Shown piece by piece: positions 26,379-35,524 of a stretch of 64,000 bases of DNA (the first letter of the stretch is position 1; each line of letters opens with the position of its first letter). Source of the stretch: Crassaminicella indica. Lineage in GTDB: Bacteria; Bacillota; Clostridia; Peptostreptococcales; Thermotaleaceae. A model generated the notes under the pieces. It saw only the letters and a program-made list of their open reading frames with translations. It was not told where the DNA came from and made no database searches. The stretch lies in NCBI RefSeq assembly GCF_019203185.1, contig NZ_CP078093.1, positions 1,523,058-1,587,057 of the forward strand, in the 5' to 3' direction. Both the position numbers and the translations under genes were made by a program.

Positions 26379-28298
26379 ATGGCGAGTGCAAATAAGACAC
26401 AGGAATTTAAACCTTTTATTCCTGCAGATAAGATTTTACCAGAATTTACATTTGTTTCAATATTATTAGGAATCTTATTAGCTGTAGTATTTGGTGCAGC
26501 AAATGCATATCTAGGATTAAAAGTAGGTATGACAATTAGTGCATCTATCCCAGCAGCAGTAATTTCAATGGGACTTATTAGAGGTCTTTTCAAAAAAGAA
26601 TCTATACTCGAAAATAATATGGTCCAAACTATAGGATCAGCTGGAGAATCTCTAGCAGCAGGAGCGATATTTACACTACCGGCTTTATATATTTGGATGA
26701 AAGAATGGAATATGGGATCTCCAGATTTATTATCTATAACAGCTATTGCTTTATGTGGTGGCCTTCTTGGAGTACTTTTCATGGTTCCTTTAAGAAAAGC
26801 GTTAATCGTAAAAGAACATGGTGTACTACCATATCCTGAAGGAACAGCTTGTGCAGAAGTATTGCTTGCTGGTGAAGAAGGTGGAGAAAAGGCAAAGATT
26901 ACATTTACAGGATTAGGAATAGGTGCATTATATAAGTTTATTGCTGATGGGTTCAAATTATTCCCAAGTGAAATAGAAACAGCGATCCCTGGATATAAAG
27001 GGGCAGCTATTGGTGCAGATGTGCTACCAGCATTACTAGGTGTTGGATTTATTATAGGACCTAAAATTTCTGCATATATGTTAGGTGGTGCTGTTCTTGG
27101 ATGGTTTGCGTTTATTCCACTTATTGCTAATATTGGAGATATGGGTAATATTGTTATGTACCCAGCATCTGTACCTATTAATGAATTAGGATATTGGGGA
27201 ATTTGGAATTATTATATAAGATATGTAGGTGCTGGAGCTGTTGCTTTTGGTGGTGTATTTAGTTTGATTAAATCTTTACCACTAATTATTCAGACCTTTA
27301 GAGATGCTATGAAGGATTATTCAGGTGGAGCAGGTGGAAACGCAAATATTAGAACAGACCATGATATGCCAATGAAACTTGTTTTGATTGGATCTTTAGT
27401 AATTGTTTTAGCTATGATGATGTTACCAATTATACCAGTAGGCTTTGGTGGAGCTTTATTAATTGCGATTTTTGGTTTCTTCTTTGCAACTGTTTCATCA
27501 AGAATTGTTGGTCTTGTTGGTAGTTCATCAAACCCTGTATCAGGGATGACTATTGCAACATTAATAATAACTGCTATTATATTTAAGGCAAGCGGAAATG
27601 ATGGGCATGTGGGAATGATTGCAACATTAACTGTTGGTGCAATTATATGTATCATTGCTGCTATGGCAGGGGATACTTCTCAAGACTTAAAAACAGGTTT
27701 CTTAGTAGGGGCTACACCTTATAAACAGCAATATGGTGAAATTATTGGTGCGATAGCAGCTGCCCTTGCAATAGGTGGTGTTTTAACATTATTAAATGAA
27801 GCATGGGGATTTGGATCTACTGAACTACCAGCACCTCAAGCGACTTTGATGAGATTAGTTATAGAAGGTGTTATGGGTGGAAACTTACCATGGGCTCTTG
27901 TATTTACTGGAGTAGGTGTAGGGATTACAGTTGAATTACTAGGATTACCTGTTCTTCCAATTGCTATTGGTTTATATTTACCAATTCATTTAAGTACACC
28001 GATTATGGTAGGTGGTATTGTTAGAGGAATATTGGATAAAAAATTAGAAAAATCAAGTGAAGAAACTCATAGTATTAAAGAAAAAATCGAATGTGGTATT
28101 CTTTACGCATCAGGTTTGATTGCAGGAGAAGGATTAGTGGGTATACTACTTGCGCTATTTGCTGTATTTGGAGTTAATCTTGCAGAAAAGCTAAATATTC
28201 ATTTAGGGCAAATAGGAGCTTTGATATTCTTTGCAGGACTTACATTCTCACTTATGAAATACTCACTATTTAAGAAAAGTTCATCTAAGAAACTTTAA
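26379..28298 (+). CDS. OPT-family oligopeptide transporter, paralog 2
   Basis: 639 aa, same motif set as the 24034 gene: NAYLGLKVGMTISASIPAAV, NMVQTIGSAGESLAAG, KEHGVLPYPEGTACAEVLLA, GLVGSSSNPVSGMTIATLI, DTSQDLKTGFLVGATPYKQQ. It differs mainly in loops, and by an insertion near residue 570 (KKLEKSSEETHSIKEKIE). ATG 26379 follows AAAGGGAGGG. A hairpin follows at 28333, then a PqqD-like gene. Probably peptide uptake feeding amino-acid fermentation; the substrate is not determinable. Confidence 0.93.
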   Translation: MASANKTQEFKPFIPADKILPEFTFVSILLGILLAVVFGAANAYLGLKVGMTISASIPAAVISMGLIRGLFKKESILENNMVQTIGSAGESLAAGAIFTLPALYIWMKEWNMGSPDLLSITAIALCGGLLGVLFMVPLRKALIVKEHGVLPYPEGTACAEVLLAGEEGGEKAKITFTGLGIGALYKFIADGFKLFPSEIETAIPGYKGAAIGADVLPALLGVGFIIGPKISAYMLGGAVLGWFAFIPLIANIGDMGNIVMYPASVPINELGYWGIWNYYIRYVGAGAVAFGGVFSLIKSLPLIIQTFRDAMKDYSGGAGGNANIRTDHDMPMKLVLIGSLVIVLAMMMLPIIPVGFGGALLIAIFGFFFATVSSRIVGLVGSSSNPVSGMTIATLIITAIIFKASGNDGHVGMIATLTVGAIICIIAAMAGDTSQDLKTGFLVGATPYKQQYGEIIGAIAAALAIGGVLTLLNEAWGFGSTELPAPQATLMRLVIEGVMGGNLPWALVFTGVGVGITVELLGLPVLPIAIGLYLPIHLSTPIMVGGIVRGILDKKLEKSSEETHSIKEKIECGILYASGLIAGEGLVGILLALFAVFGVNLAEKLNIHLGQIGALIFFAGLTFSLMKYSLFKKSSSKKL

Positions 28299-28332
28299 GA
28301 ATTAAAAAAATAGTATAATATTTGAAAATATG

Positions 28333-28362
28333 AAAAAGGGGATATTTTTAATATCCTCTTTT
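28333..28362 (+). terminator. Hairpin between OPT paralog 2 and the PqqD-like gene
   Basis: AAAAGGGGATAT and ATATCCTCTTTT form a 12-bp stem with a 5-nt loop. It may be a partial terminator that reduces expression of the downstream pair. Confidence 0.65.
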
Positions 28363-28386
28363 GAATCTATAAAGAGAGGTGAGATT

Positions 28387-28746
28387 ATGGGTAGAAAAAT
28401 AAAGAAGAATGATAATTATTTAGAGCTAGTTCCTTCTAAAAATAAAAATCAGAAATGGAAAATAAATGATGATGGCTTTGTTCAACTGATTATCCCACGA
28501 GAAGGATTTTTAGATAAAATTGTAAGGTTTTTCTTTAAAACACCTAAAGTCATGCGAATAGATTTAGATGCTCATGGTAGCTGTGTATGGAAAGCTATTG
28601 ATGGCAATAGGAATATTGAACAAATCGGTGAAATTATAAAAAGAGAGTTTGGTGAAGAGGCTGAGCCTCTTTATGAAAGACTTGGGACTTATATAAATAT
28701 TTTAAGAAATAATAAGTTTATAACATTAGAGAAGGTAAGTGAATAG
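28387..28746 (+). CDS. PqqD-family small protein
   Basis: 119 aa. The segment RIDLDAHGSCVWKAIDGNRN, then IGEIIKREFGEEAEPLYERL, with a final hydrophobic strand, matches the PqqD fold, a peptide-chaperone winged helix used with radical SAM peptide modification. The ATG at 28387 follows AGAGAGGTGA. There is no radical SAM gene or precursor peptide nearby, so a role with the OPT transporter or a stand-alone role is more likely. The next gene begins 1 nt after its stop. Confidence 0.8.
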   Translation: MGRKIKKNDNYLELVPSKNKNQKWKINDDGFVQLIIPREGFLDKIVRFFFKTPKVMRIDLDAHGSCVWKAIDGNRNIEQIGEIIKREFGEEAEPLYERLGTYINILRNNKFITLEKVSE

Positions 28747-28747
28747 T

Positions 28748-29095
28748 ATGTTAGGATTTATATTAAAGGTATTATTGCTTGGTGTGACTATTGCTTTTTT
28801 GCTTGCGTGGGGATATGTAAAGCAACAAAGAAAAACAGAAGAGTTATTAAATACACTATATAGAAAATGTGAAGATAAAATCATAAAGGAATTAAAAAAG
28901 ACAGATGCCCTTACAGGTAAGGATATTGAAAAAATTATTTATGGAACAAAAGCTTCTCTTTTTTGGAGTAAAAATAAATTACAGGTTACTAATTCAAAAA
29001 TAGTCATGAAGCATTTGATAATGGATATGATAAATAAAGGGACTATTGAGGAAGTATTAAATAGCAAGCCTAAAAAATATAAATTGAAATATTGA
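28748..29095 (+). CDS. Small single-pass membrane protein, unknown
   Basis: 115 aa with one N-terminal membrane helix (MLGFILKVLLLGVTIAFLLA) and a basic cytoplasmic tail with a helical, winged-helix-like pattern (KTDALTGKDIEKIIYGTK). The start is ATG 28748, 1 nt after the upstream stop, with AAGGTAAG as ribosome site. It pairs with the PqqD-like gene in one unit downstream of OPT. I do not recognise the family. Confidence 0.7.
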   Translation: MLGFILKVLLLGVTIAFLLAWGYVKQQRKTEELLNTLYRKCEDKIIKELKKTDALTGKDIEKIIYGTKASLFWSKNKLQVTNSKIVMKHLIMDMINKGTIEEVLNSKPKKYKLKY

Positions 29096-29121
29096 GATTG
29101 TCTTAATGATGAAAGATAAAT

Positions 29122-29170
29122 GGTATAAATCTCTTAATTTTAGCATAAAGAGGTTCATACCGTTTTTTTT
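29122..29170 (+). terminator. Terminator after the OPT-PqqD unit
   Basis: GGTAT and ATACC enclose CTCTT and AAGAG; a run of eight Ts follows. Confidence 0.7.
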
Positions 29171-29183
29171 ATTAAAGGCCCAA

Positions 29184-29424
29184 TATATAGGCAAACAACT
29201 TCAAAAAGAAATATAAAAGATAGTTCATTCCCGATAACTTTTGAAAAAACAAAACTTCATTCCATAAAAAATACTAAACCTTCAAAACTCACTTCGTTCA
29301 AACAATGAAGGTTCTTAACGTATTTTTTATGAAATTTCAGTAAGTTTTTTTACAAAAGTTATCGAAGTCATTCACTTATCTTTATATATTTCTTTTTTTA
29401 TGTTGAAGTTGTTTACCTATATAA
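29184..29424. repeat. Long imperfect hairpin element, MITE-like, containing dispersed repeat copy 2
   Basis: A stretch of about 241 bp folds as a near-continuous inverted repeat. Outer arms TATATAGGCAAACAACTTCA (29184) and its counterpart ending GTTTACCTATATA (29423) match, with the internal GATAACTTTTG / CAAAAGTTATC. Inner arms CATAAAAAATAC and GTATTTTTTATG, then AACCTTCA and TGAAGGTT, enclose a loop near 29295. The right arm (29349-29424) is nearly identical to 41-117 and resembles 52847-52888. It has no coding capacity. This looks like a non-autonomous mobile repeat. The rest of the 29096-29633 gap holds a terminator and a promoter-like TTGACA at 29476. Confidence 0.75.
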
Positions 29425-29633
29425 CAAAGCGACAATAATTATTTGAAAAAGATAAAAAATTATTAAATTATGTTTTTGACAAAATTTTAATTGGAAATAT
29501 ATTGTGCATATAGAATAAATATGGTAGTATTTATTTTATAGTTTGTTATTGAAAAACAATTGTATATACCAAAGAAACAAAATAGCTATGTAGAAAAGTG
29601 AAGAGAATTTTAAGACAGAAAGGAAGGGCAGAT

Positions 29634-30503
29634 ATGGAAAAGAAAAGATTAATAGAAGATGAACTTATAGAAACAAAAAATAGAAGTTCAATATTTACAA
29701 AGCTTTATATTTCGGTATTATTCATTGTTATTATTTGTGAATTTATAGGCATTAAAAAGATTGCTGTTGGACCTGGACAGATTGTATTACTACCTATGTT
29801 GTATGCAGTAATTATAGGAATGGTTATTACACCTGATCTTTTAGGAAAACCAGTAAAAGTATTAAGAACATTGATTTCTGATGAAGTAATGGAGCTTGCT
29901 GGCACTATGGTTATGTTTGCACTCCTTCCATTGGGAGTAAAATATGGAACCTTAGTAGGACCAAATATTGTAAAGGTTGTACAAGCAGGACCAGCATTTT
30001 TACTTCAAGAGTTAGGAAATTTAGGAACTGTATTTATAGGACTTCCACTGGCACTTTGTTTAGGACTTAAGAGAGAAGCTGTAGGTGCAACGGTTAGTAT
30101 ATGTAGAGAGCCTACCCTTGGGGTAATCGGAGAAAGATATGGGATCAATTCTCCAGAGGGTACAGGAGTTTTAGGAACATATATGATGGGAACTATTTTT
30201 GGAACCATATTCTTTGGACTTTTAGGATCTTTTGCTCCTTCTACTGGAATTCATCCTTTAGCATTAGCTATGGCGTCTGGAATGGGAAGTGGAAGTATGA
30301 TGACAGCAGCATCATCAGCACTTGCTGAAACAGTACCAGCCATGAAGGATACAATCCTTGCTTATGCAGCAACAAGTAATATGTTAACAGGTGTAACAGG
30401 TCTTTACTGTGTTGTATTTATTGCTTTACCATTATCAAATTATCTATATAAAAAATTAGCGCCAAAGTTTGATAAAAAAGGAGGTCATGCAGATGCTAAC
30501 TAG
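29634..30503 (+). CDS. DUF3100-type membrane protein
   Basis: About 289 aa, polytopic, starting at ATG 29634 (AGGAAGGG upstream). Glycine-rich membrane segments such as GLPLALCLGLKREAVGATVS and MASGMGSGSMMTAASSALAE resemble the DUF3100 family, which is often found next to M20 amidohydrolases. It overlaps the next membrane gene by 11 nt, and the pair precedes an M20 enzyme. I infer a two-part transporter for the amidohydrolase substrate or product. The substrate is unknown. Confidence 0.75.
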   Translation: MEKKRLIEDELIETKNRSSIFTKLYISVLFIVIICEFIGIKKIAVGPGQIVLLPMLYAVIIGMVITPDLLGKPVKVLRTLISDEVMELAGTMVMFALLPLGVKYGTLVGPNIVKVVQAGPAFLLQELGNLGTVFIGLPLALCLGLKREAVGATVSICREPTLGVIGERYGINSPEGTGVLGTYMMGTIFGTIFFGLLGSFAPSTGIHPLALAMASGMGSGSMMTAASSALAETVPAMKDTILAYAATSNMLTGVTGLYCVVFIALPLSNYLYKKLAPKFDKKGGHADAN

Positions 30504-30966
30504 GACAATCAATCAGTCCAAAATTATGATAGTTATTGGAATGATGATTTTAATCGGTCAAAGAATAGCACAAATGATTAATCATAAGTCAGTAACGCCA
30601 ATAGGTCAGATGGTTCCTGGAATATTAGCCATTTTATTAGTTTGTATGCTTTCTTTAAAGATAAAAGAGCTTTTACCTAATTTGAAGTTTCCAGCATTTG
30701 CATGGGCTACGTTGATAGCACTTATTCTTAGTATGCCTTTTATGCCTACAGCAAAAATATTTTTACAATATACAAATAATGTAAATTTTTTAGCAACAAC
30801 AACACCGATTCTAGCTTTTGCAGGTATTTCTGTTGGAAATAAAATTGATCAATTGAAAAAAATAAGCTGGAAACTTGTTATTATTTCTATCGCAGTGTTT
30901 ATTGGTACATATTTTGGATCTGCTCTTGTTGCCCAGATGATATTAAAAATGCAAGGGATTATTTAG
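30493..30966 (+). CDS. Partner membrane protein of the DUF3100-type protein
   Basis: 157 aa with 4-5 hydrophobic helices. ATG 30493 is 8 nt from AAGGAGG; ATG 30487 is too close. It overlaps the upstream gene by 11 nt, so translation is coupled. The tail ISWKLVIISIAVFIGTYFGS followed by ALVAQMIL is a final helix. Known from context only; likely forms a complex with the upstream protein. Confidence 0.75.
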   Translation: MLTRTINQSKIMIVIGMMILIGQRIAQMINHKSVTPIGQMVPGILAILLVCMLSLKIKELLPNLKFPAFAWATLIALILSMPFMPTAKIFLQYTNNVNFLATTTPILAFAGISVGNKIDQLKKISWKLVIISIAVFIGTYFGSALVAQMILKMQGII

Positions 30967-30974
30967 TGATTTAT

Positions 30975-31010
30975 AGGTAATCTATTTTAATAGGTTACCT
31001 TTATATTTTT
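30975..31010 (+). terminator. Terminator after the membrane-protein pair
   Basis: AGGTAATCTA and TAGGTTACCT, loop TTTTAA, followed by a T-rich tail. Confidence 0.75.
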
Positions 31011-31050
31011 ATGGTAGATTATTTTTGTTTTAAGAAAGGAGATAAGAATA

Positions 31051-32367
31051 ATGGATAAAAAACAATTAAAAGAAAAAGTTTGTCAAGTAATCGATAAAAA
31101 CAAGGAAAAAATTATTCGTTTAGGAGAGTCTATTTATAACCATCCAGAGTTAGGATATAAGGAAGTATATGCTACAAATTTTATCAGTGAAGAGTTAGAA
31201 AAGTTAGGATTAACTGTAGAGAAAAATATTGCTGTTACAGGATGTAGAGCTAGGTTAAATGCTGAGAATGAAGGACCAAGAGTAGCTGTTTTAGGAGAAA
31301 TGGATGCTGTTATATGTAAAGAACATATTGATGCTGATCCTGAAACAGGAGCAGTTCATGCATGTGGGCATAATATACAAGTAGCCTCTATGTTTGGTGT
31401 AGCAGTAGGGCTAACCCTTTCAGGAGCTTTAGAAAAATTAGGTGGGAAAGTAGATTTTTTAGCAGTACCTGCTGAGGAATATGTTGAGCTTGAATATAGA
31501 AGTAAATTAAAGGAAAAGGGAAAAATAAAATATTTTGGTGGAAAGCAGGAACTCATTTACAGAGGTTATTTTGATGATGTAGATATTGCTATGATGATGC
31601 ATGTATTAAATTTAGGGGATAAAAAGGTATTAATAGGTGGAAAAGGAAATGGGTTTGTTGGAAAGAATGTTCAATTTATTGGAAAAGAGTCACATGCTGG
31701 AGGTGCACCAGAAAAAGGTATAAATGCTTTAAATGCTGCTATGCTAGCTATTAATAATATTCATGCACAACGAGAGACTTTTCCAGAAAGTGAAAGAATT
31801 AGAGTTCATCCAATTATGACAAAGGGTGGAGATATTGTGAATGTTATTCCTGCTGATGTACGTATGGAAATGTATGTAAGAGGTAGAACTATTCAAGGGA
31901 TTCTTGATGCAAATAAAAAAGTAAATCGCTCATTAAAGGCAGGGGCTATGGCTATTGGTGCAAAGGTTAAGATTAATGAAATACCAGGGTATTTACCTCT
32001 TTTAAATCATGATGAATTAGATAATATTTTTAAATTAAATATATTAGATTTTGTAAAAAAAGAAGAAATTATAGAAGATGGAGATTTTACAGGTTCATTT
32101 GATTTTGGAGATGTATCTCATTTGATGCCATCTTTACATCCGTTTATAGGTGGAATTAAAGGAGAGCTTCATACTCGGAATTTTAAAAATGAAGACCATG
32201 AGCTATGTTATATAGTACCTGCAAAATCAATGGCAATGACAATTATTGATCTATTGTGGGATGAAGGTAAAGTGGCAAAGAAAATGATAAAAGATTTCAC
32301 GCCAAAGATGACAAAGGAGGAATATGTAGGTTTTTTAGAGAAAATATCTGGTGTAATTACTGAATAA
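31051..32367 (+). CDS. M20-family amidohydrolase (aminobenzoyl-glutamate utilization/aminoacylase type)
   Basis: 438-aa metallo-amidohydrolase that splits N-acylated amino acids or similar amides. Visible motifs are the early IYNHPELGYKE, GEMDAV, the metal site HACGHN near residue 108, PAEEYVEL, and the dimerisation-domain start GKESHAGGAPEKGINALNA. Its length and lid domain fit the AbgA/AbgB-like group rather than dipeptidases. ATG 31051 follows AAAGGAG. Together with the DUF3100 pair and the TRAP genes downstream it may form an uptake-and-cleavage module. Confidence 0.88.
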   Translation: MDKKQLKEKVCQVIDKNKEKIIRLGESIYNHPELGYKEVYATNFISEELEKLGLTVEKNIAVTGCRARLNAENEGPRVAVLGEMDAVICKEHIDADPETGAVHACGHNIQVASMFGVAVGLTLSGALEKLGGKVDFLAVPAEEYVELEYRSKLKEKGKIKYFGGKQELIYRGYFDDVDIAMMMHVLNLGDKKVLIGGKGNGFVGKNVQFIGKESHAGGAPEKGINALNAAMLAINNIHAQRETFPESERIRVHPIMTKGGDIVNVIPADVRMEMYVRGRTIQGILDANKKVNRSLKAGAMAIGAKVKINEIPGYLPLLNHDELDNIFKLNILDFVKKEEIIEDGDFTGSFDFGDVSHLMPSLHPFIGGIKGELHTRNFKNEDHELCYIVPAKSMAMTIIDLLWDEGKVAKKMIKDFTPKMTKEEYVGFLEKISGVITE

Positions 32368-32380
32368 ACTTATAAAAATA

Positions 32381-32423
32381 GGGGTTAGGATTGCATAAAG
32401 AATACTGTAATCTTAACCCCTTA
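32381..32423 (+). terminator. Hairpin after the amidohydrolase gene
   Basis: GGGGTTAGGATTGCA pairs with TGTAATCTTAACCCC with one or two mismatches. The T-run is weak (TTAATT), so it may be inefficient. Confidence 0.6.
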
Positions 32424-32500
32424 ATTATGCGAAATATAATTTTTTATATATAGAAATAAATATAATCTTTACAGCATATAGTAAAAAAGGGGGATAAAAA

Positions 32501-33523
32501 ATGAGAAAGAGAAAAATATTGAGCTTATTATTAGCATTTGTATTGGTAGTTGCAGTTTTTGCAGGATGTGGACAAAAAACAGAAACTAGCACAAATGAGA
32601 AACCATCAAAGCAGTTTGTAACAATTGTAACAGGTTCAACAGGTGGTACTTATTATCCTGTAGGAACAATTTTTTCTTCATTGTGGAATGAAAAACTAGG
32701 AGATAGGGGTGTTGTAGCTTCTGTTCAATCTTCAGGAGGATCTGTAGAAAACTTAAATATGTTAAAGGCAGGGGAGGCGCAGCTTGGAATTGCAATGGCG
32801 AATTTAACTTTATTTGCATACAAAGGAGAAGGAAAATTTAAGGATAATCAATTTGATAAGGTTCGATTTGTTACAGCACTATGGCCTGATGTTACACAAT
32901 TGGTTGTGACAGAAGACTCAGGAATTGATTCTTTGAGTGATTTGAAAGGAAAAAGGTTCAATGTTGGTGGTGCAGGGTCTGGAACAGAATATAGCTGCAA
33001 GCTTATGTTTGAGCATGTAGGAGGGCTTACATTTGATGATGTAAATACAGAGCATTTAGGATATTTTGAAGCTTCAAGTGCTATGCAAAACGGGCAGTTA
33101 GATGGCATGAATGCAGAAGGAGGATTGCCTACTTCAGCAGTTTCAGAAATATTTGCAAGCAAGACACCGGTAAAAATGTTAGAATTTAGCGATGAAGATT
33201 ATAAAAAACTTCATGATGTAGCGCCATACTATGGTCAATTTACAGTACCTTCTGGATTGTATTCAAAGCTTGATAAGGATATAAAAACAGTAGGGATTAA
33301 GTCTACACTTATTGCTAGTGCAGATTTAGATGAAGATTTAGTTTATGAATTAGTAAAATCTATATATGAAAATTATGATGAAATATCAGATGCACATAAA
33401 GCACTAGAGTTTGTAAGATTAGAAGAAGCTATAAAAGGATTACCTCCAGTTCCCCTTCATCCAGGAGCAGTAAAATATTATAAAGAAAAAGGAATAGAAA
33501 TTCCTGAAGAATTATTGCCATAA
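32501..33523 (+). CDS. TAXI-family TRAP transporter solute-binding lipoprotein
   Basis: 340 aa. Lipoprotein signal with lipobox VFAGC, C23 being lipidated. The mature part has TIVTGSTGGTYYPVGTIFSS, QSSGGSVENLNMLKAGEAQL and the family GGAGSGTEYS. This is the extracellular ligand binder of a TAXI-TRAP transporter, whose fused permease gene follows. Known TAXI ligands include glutamate and related acids in some bacteria. ATG 32501 follows AAAGGGGG. Confidence 0.92.
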   Translation: MRKRKILSLLLAFVLVVAVFAGCGQKTETSTNEKPSKQFVTIVTGSTGGTYYPVGTIFSSLWNEKLGDRGVVASVQSSGGSVENLNMLKAGEAQLGIAMANLTLFAYKGEGKFKDNQFDKVRFVTALWPDVTQLVVTEDSGIDSLSDLKGKRFNVGGAGSGTEYSCKLMFEHVGGLTFDDVNTEHLGYFEASSAMQNGQLDGMNAEGGLPTSAVSEIFASKTPVKMLEFSDEDYKKLHDVAPYYGQFTVPSGLYSKLDKDIKTVGIKSTLIASADLDEDLVYELVKSIYENYDEISDAHKALEFVRLEEAIKGLPPVPLHPGAVKYYKEKGIEIPEELLP

Positions 33524-33530
33524 TGTAAAG

Positions 33531-33556
33531 TACCCGACTAGTAAACTGGTCGGGTG
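33531..33556 (+). other. Stem-loop between TRAP binding-protein and permease genes
   Basis: ACCCGAC (33532-33538) and GTCGGGT (33549-33555) enclose a 10-nt loop. No T-run follows. Such hairpins often protect the upstream mRNA so that the binding protein is made in excess over the permease. Confidence 0.6.
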
Positions 33557-33580
33557 TAAAAATCTGAAAGGAGGGATCGT

Positions 33581-35491
33581 ATGACAAATAAAAAAAAGAA
33601 AAAAGAATCAATAGTAGAAAGAAAGCTAGTAGGGAAAGCGGCTTTGTTTGTTACAATTTTAGCAATATTTACATCTTTATTTCATGTATGGATGAATAGT
33701 GCAAGTTTGATGATTGCTATTAAGAAAAATTCGATTCATTTAGGACTTATGTTAGGACTTACATTTTTAATGTATCCAGCATCAAAAAAATCACCAAAGG
33801 ATAGACCGTCAGTGCTTGATTGGATTTTATGTATTCTAGGAATTAGCATAGGCATGTATATATTCTTTACTTATGATAGTCTTGTTGAAAGATCACTCAT
33901 TCCAAACAAGTGTGATTATATATTTGCAGTTATAGCAATTCTTTTAACATTAGAAGCAGGAAGAAGAACAGTGGGATATATTTTGCCGATTCTTTCTATA
34001 TGCTTTATATTGTATGCAAAATTTGGATATATTTTTCCAGGAAAGCTTGCTCATCAAGGATTTTCTTGGTCAAGAATATTAACAAGAATGTATTTAACAG
34101 ATGCAGGTATTTTTGGAATTACCCTTATGGTATCTGCTTCTTATGTATTTATGTTTATTTTATTTGGTTCTTTCTTGAGCAAGACAGGAACTGCAAAGTT
34201 TTTCAATGATTTTGCTTTGGCCTTTGCAGGGAGACTAAGAGGAGGTCCTGCTCAGGTTGCAGTAATGGCTAGTGGATTAATGGGAACAATAAGTGGAAGT
34301 TCACAGGCGAATGTAGCTACTACTGGAAGCTTTACTATTCCCCTTATGAAGGAAGTTGGGTATAAGCCTAGATTTGCAGGAGCAGTTGAAGCTGCTGCGT
34401 CTACTGGAGGAATCCTTATGCCACCAATTATGGGTGCAGCATCTTTTATGATGGCATCTTTCTTAGGAATTCCATATATAAAGGTAATGTATGCAGGAAT
34501 TATACCAGCAATATTCTATTATTTTGCTATTTTTACAATGGTAAATTTTGAGGCGAAAAAGATTGGATTAAAGGGAATGGATAAAAGCCAGCTACCAGAC
34601 ATTAAAAAGGTAATAAAAAATGAAGGACATTTGATGATCCCTATTATTATTATATTGATTTTATTGATTAAAGGTTTGACACCTCTATATGCAGCATTTT
34701 TTGGATTGATTGCAGTAATTATTACAAGTATGTTAAGGAAATCAACAAGGATGAACTTGAAAAAATTTATAGAAGCTTTAGAAGAAGGAGCAAAAAGTGC
34801 TGTTCCTGTTGCTACAGCATGTGGTGTTGTAGGGTTTATTGTTGGTGTAGTTTCTATGACAGGACTTGGACAAGTGGTTGCATATAATATTATGCAGCTT
34901 TCATTTGGACAATTATGGCTAGCACTAACTCTTGTTATGATAGCATCTATATTTTTGGGAATGGGTCTTCCTGCTTCGGCATGTTATATTATTACTGCAA
35001 GCATTGCTGCTCCAGCACTTATAAAAATGGGAGTTGAACCGTTAGCAGCTCATTTCTTTGCATTTTACTATGGTACTCTTTCAGCAGTAGTACCACCTGT
35101 AGCGCTTACATCTTATACTGCTGCAGGGATTGCAGGGGCAAATCCAACAGAGGTTGCTTTTAGTGGATTTAAGCTTGCCTTTGCAGGGATTATGATTCCA
35201 TTTATGTTTGTATATTCTCCTATTTTATTGATGCAAAATGTGGTTGTATGGAGATTAATTTTGGCAATCGTTACAGGATTATTAGGGATAGTAAGTCTTG
35301 GAGCAGCAGCAGAAAATTATTTTATAAGTAGTCTGAGGGTATACGAAAGAATTTTAGCATTTATAGCAGCGTTATTATTAGTTAAACCGGGAATTATATC
35401 TGATGCAATAGGAATAGGATTACTAATTTTATTTGTGTCTTTACATTATATTCGATATAAAAAAGCACAGGAAACTAATGTTGCTTTATAA
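33581..35491 (+). CDS. TRAP transporter fused permease (DctQM-type)
   Basis: 636 aa, 4TM/12TM fusion. The N-terminal part (about 1-170) is the DctQ-like four-helix section. The rest is the DctM core with MASGLMGTISGSSQANVATT, ASTGGILMPPIMGAASFMMA, FLGMGLPASACYIITA, and FYYGTLSAVVPPVALTSYTA. It uses an ion gradient to import the ligand held by the TAXI protein. ATG 33581 follows AAAGGAGGG. A bidirectional terminator follows. Confidence 0.94.
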   Translation: MTNKKKKKESIVERKLVGKAALFVTILAIFTSLFHVWMNSASLMIAIKKNSIHLGLMLGLTFLMYPASKKSPKDRPSVLDWILCILGISIGMYIFFTYDSLVERSLIPNKCDYIFAVIAILLTLEAGRRTVGYILPILSICFILYAKFGYIFPGKLAHQGFSWSRILTRMYLTDAGIFGITLMVSASYVFMFILFGSFLSKTGTAKFFNDFALAFAGRLRGGPAQVAVMASGLMGTISGSSQANVATTGSFTIPLMKEVGYKPRFAGAVEAAASTGGILMPPIMGAASFMMASFLGIPYIKVMYAGIIPAIFYYFAIFTMVNFEAKKIGLKGMDKSQLPDIKKVIKNEGHLMIPIIIILILLIKGLTPLYAAFFGLIAVIITSMLRKSTRMNLKKFIEALEEGAKSAVPVATACGVVGFIVGVVSMTGLGQVVAYNIMQLSFGQLWLALTLVMIASIFLGMGLPASACYIITASIAAPALIKMGVEPLAAHFFAFYYGTLSAVVPPVALTSYTAAGIAGANPTEVAFSGFKLAFAGIMIPFMFVYSPILLMQNVVVWRLILAIVTGLLGIVSLGAAAENYFISSLRVYERILAFIAALLLVKPGIISDAIGIGLLILFVSLHYIRYKKAQETNVAL

Positions 35492-35524
35492 AAAATGAGT
35501 ATGGAATCTTTCATACTCATTTTT
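35491..35524. terminator. Bidirectional terminator between TRAP permease and Lrp genes
   Basis: AAAAATGAGTATG and CATACTCATTTTT form a perfect 13-bp stem between convergent genes. Confidence 0.9.

Noticed and set aside
28387-29095. RiPP biosynthesis cluster suggested by the PqqD-like protein
   Set aside because: No radical SAM enzyme, precursor peptide or export peptidase nearby.
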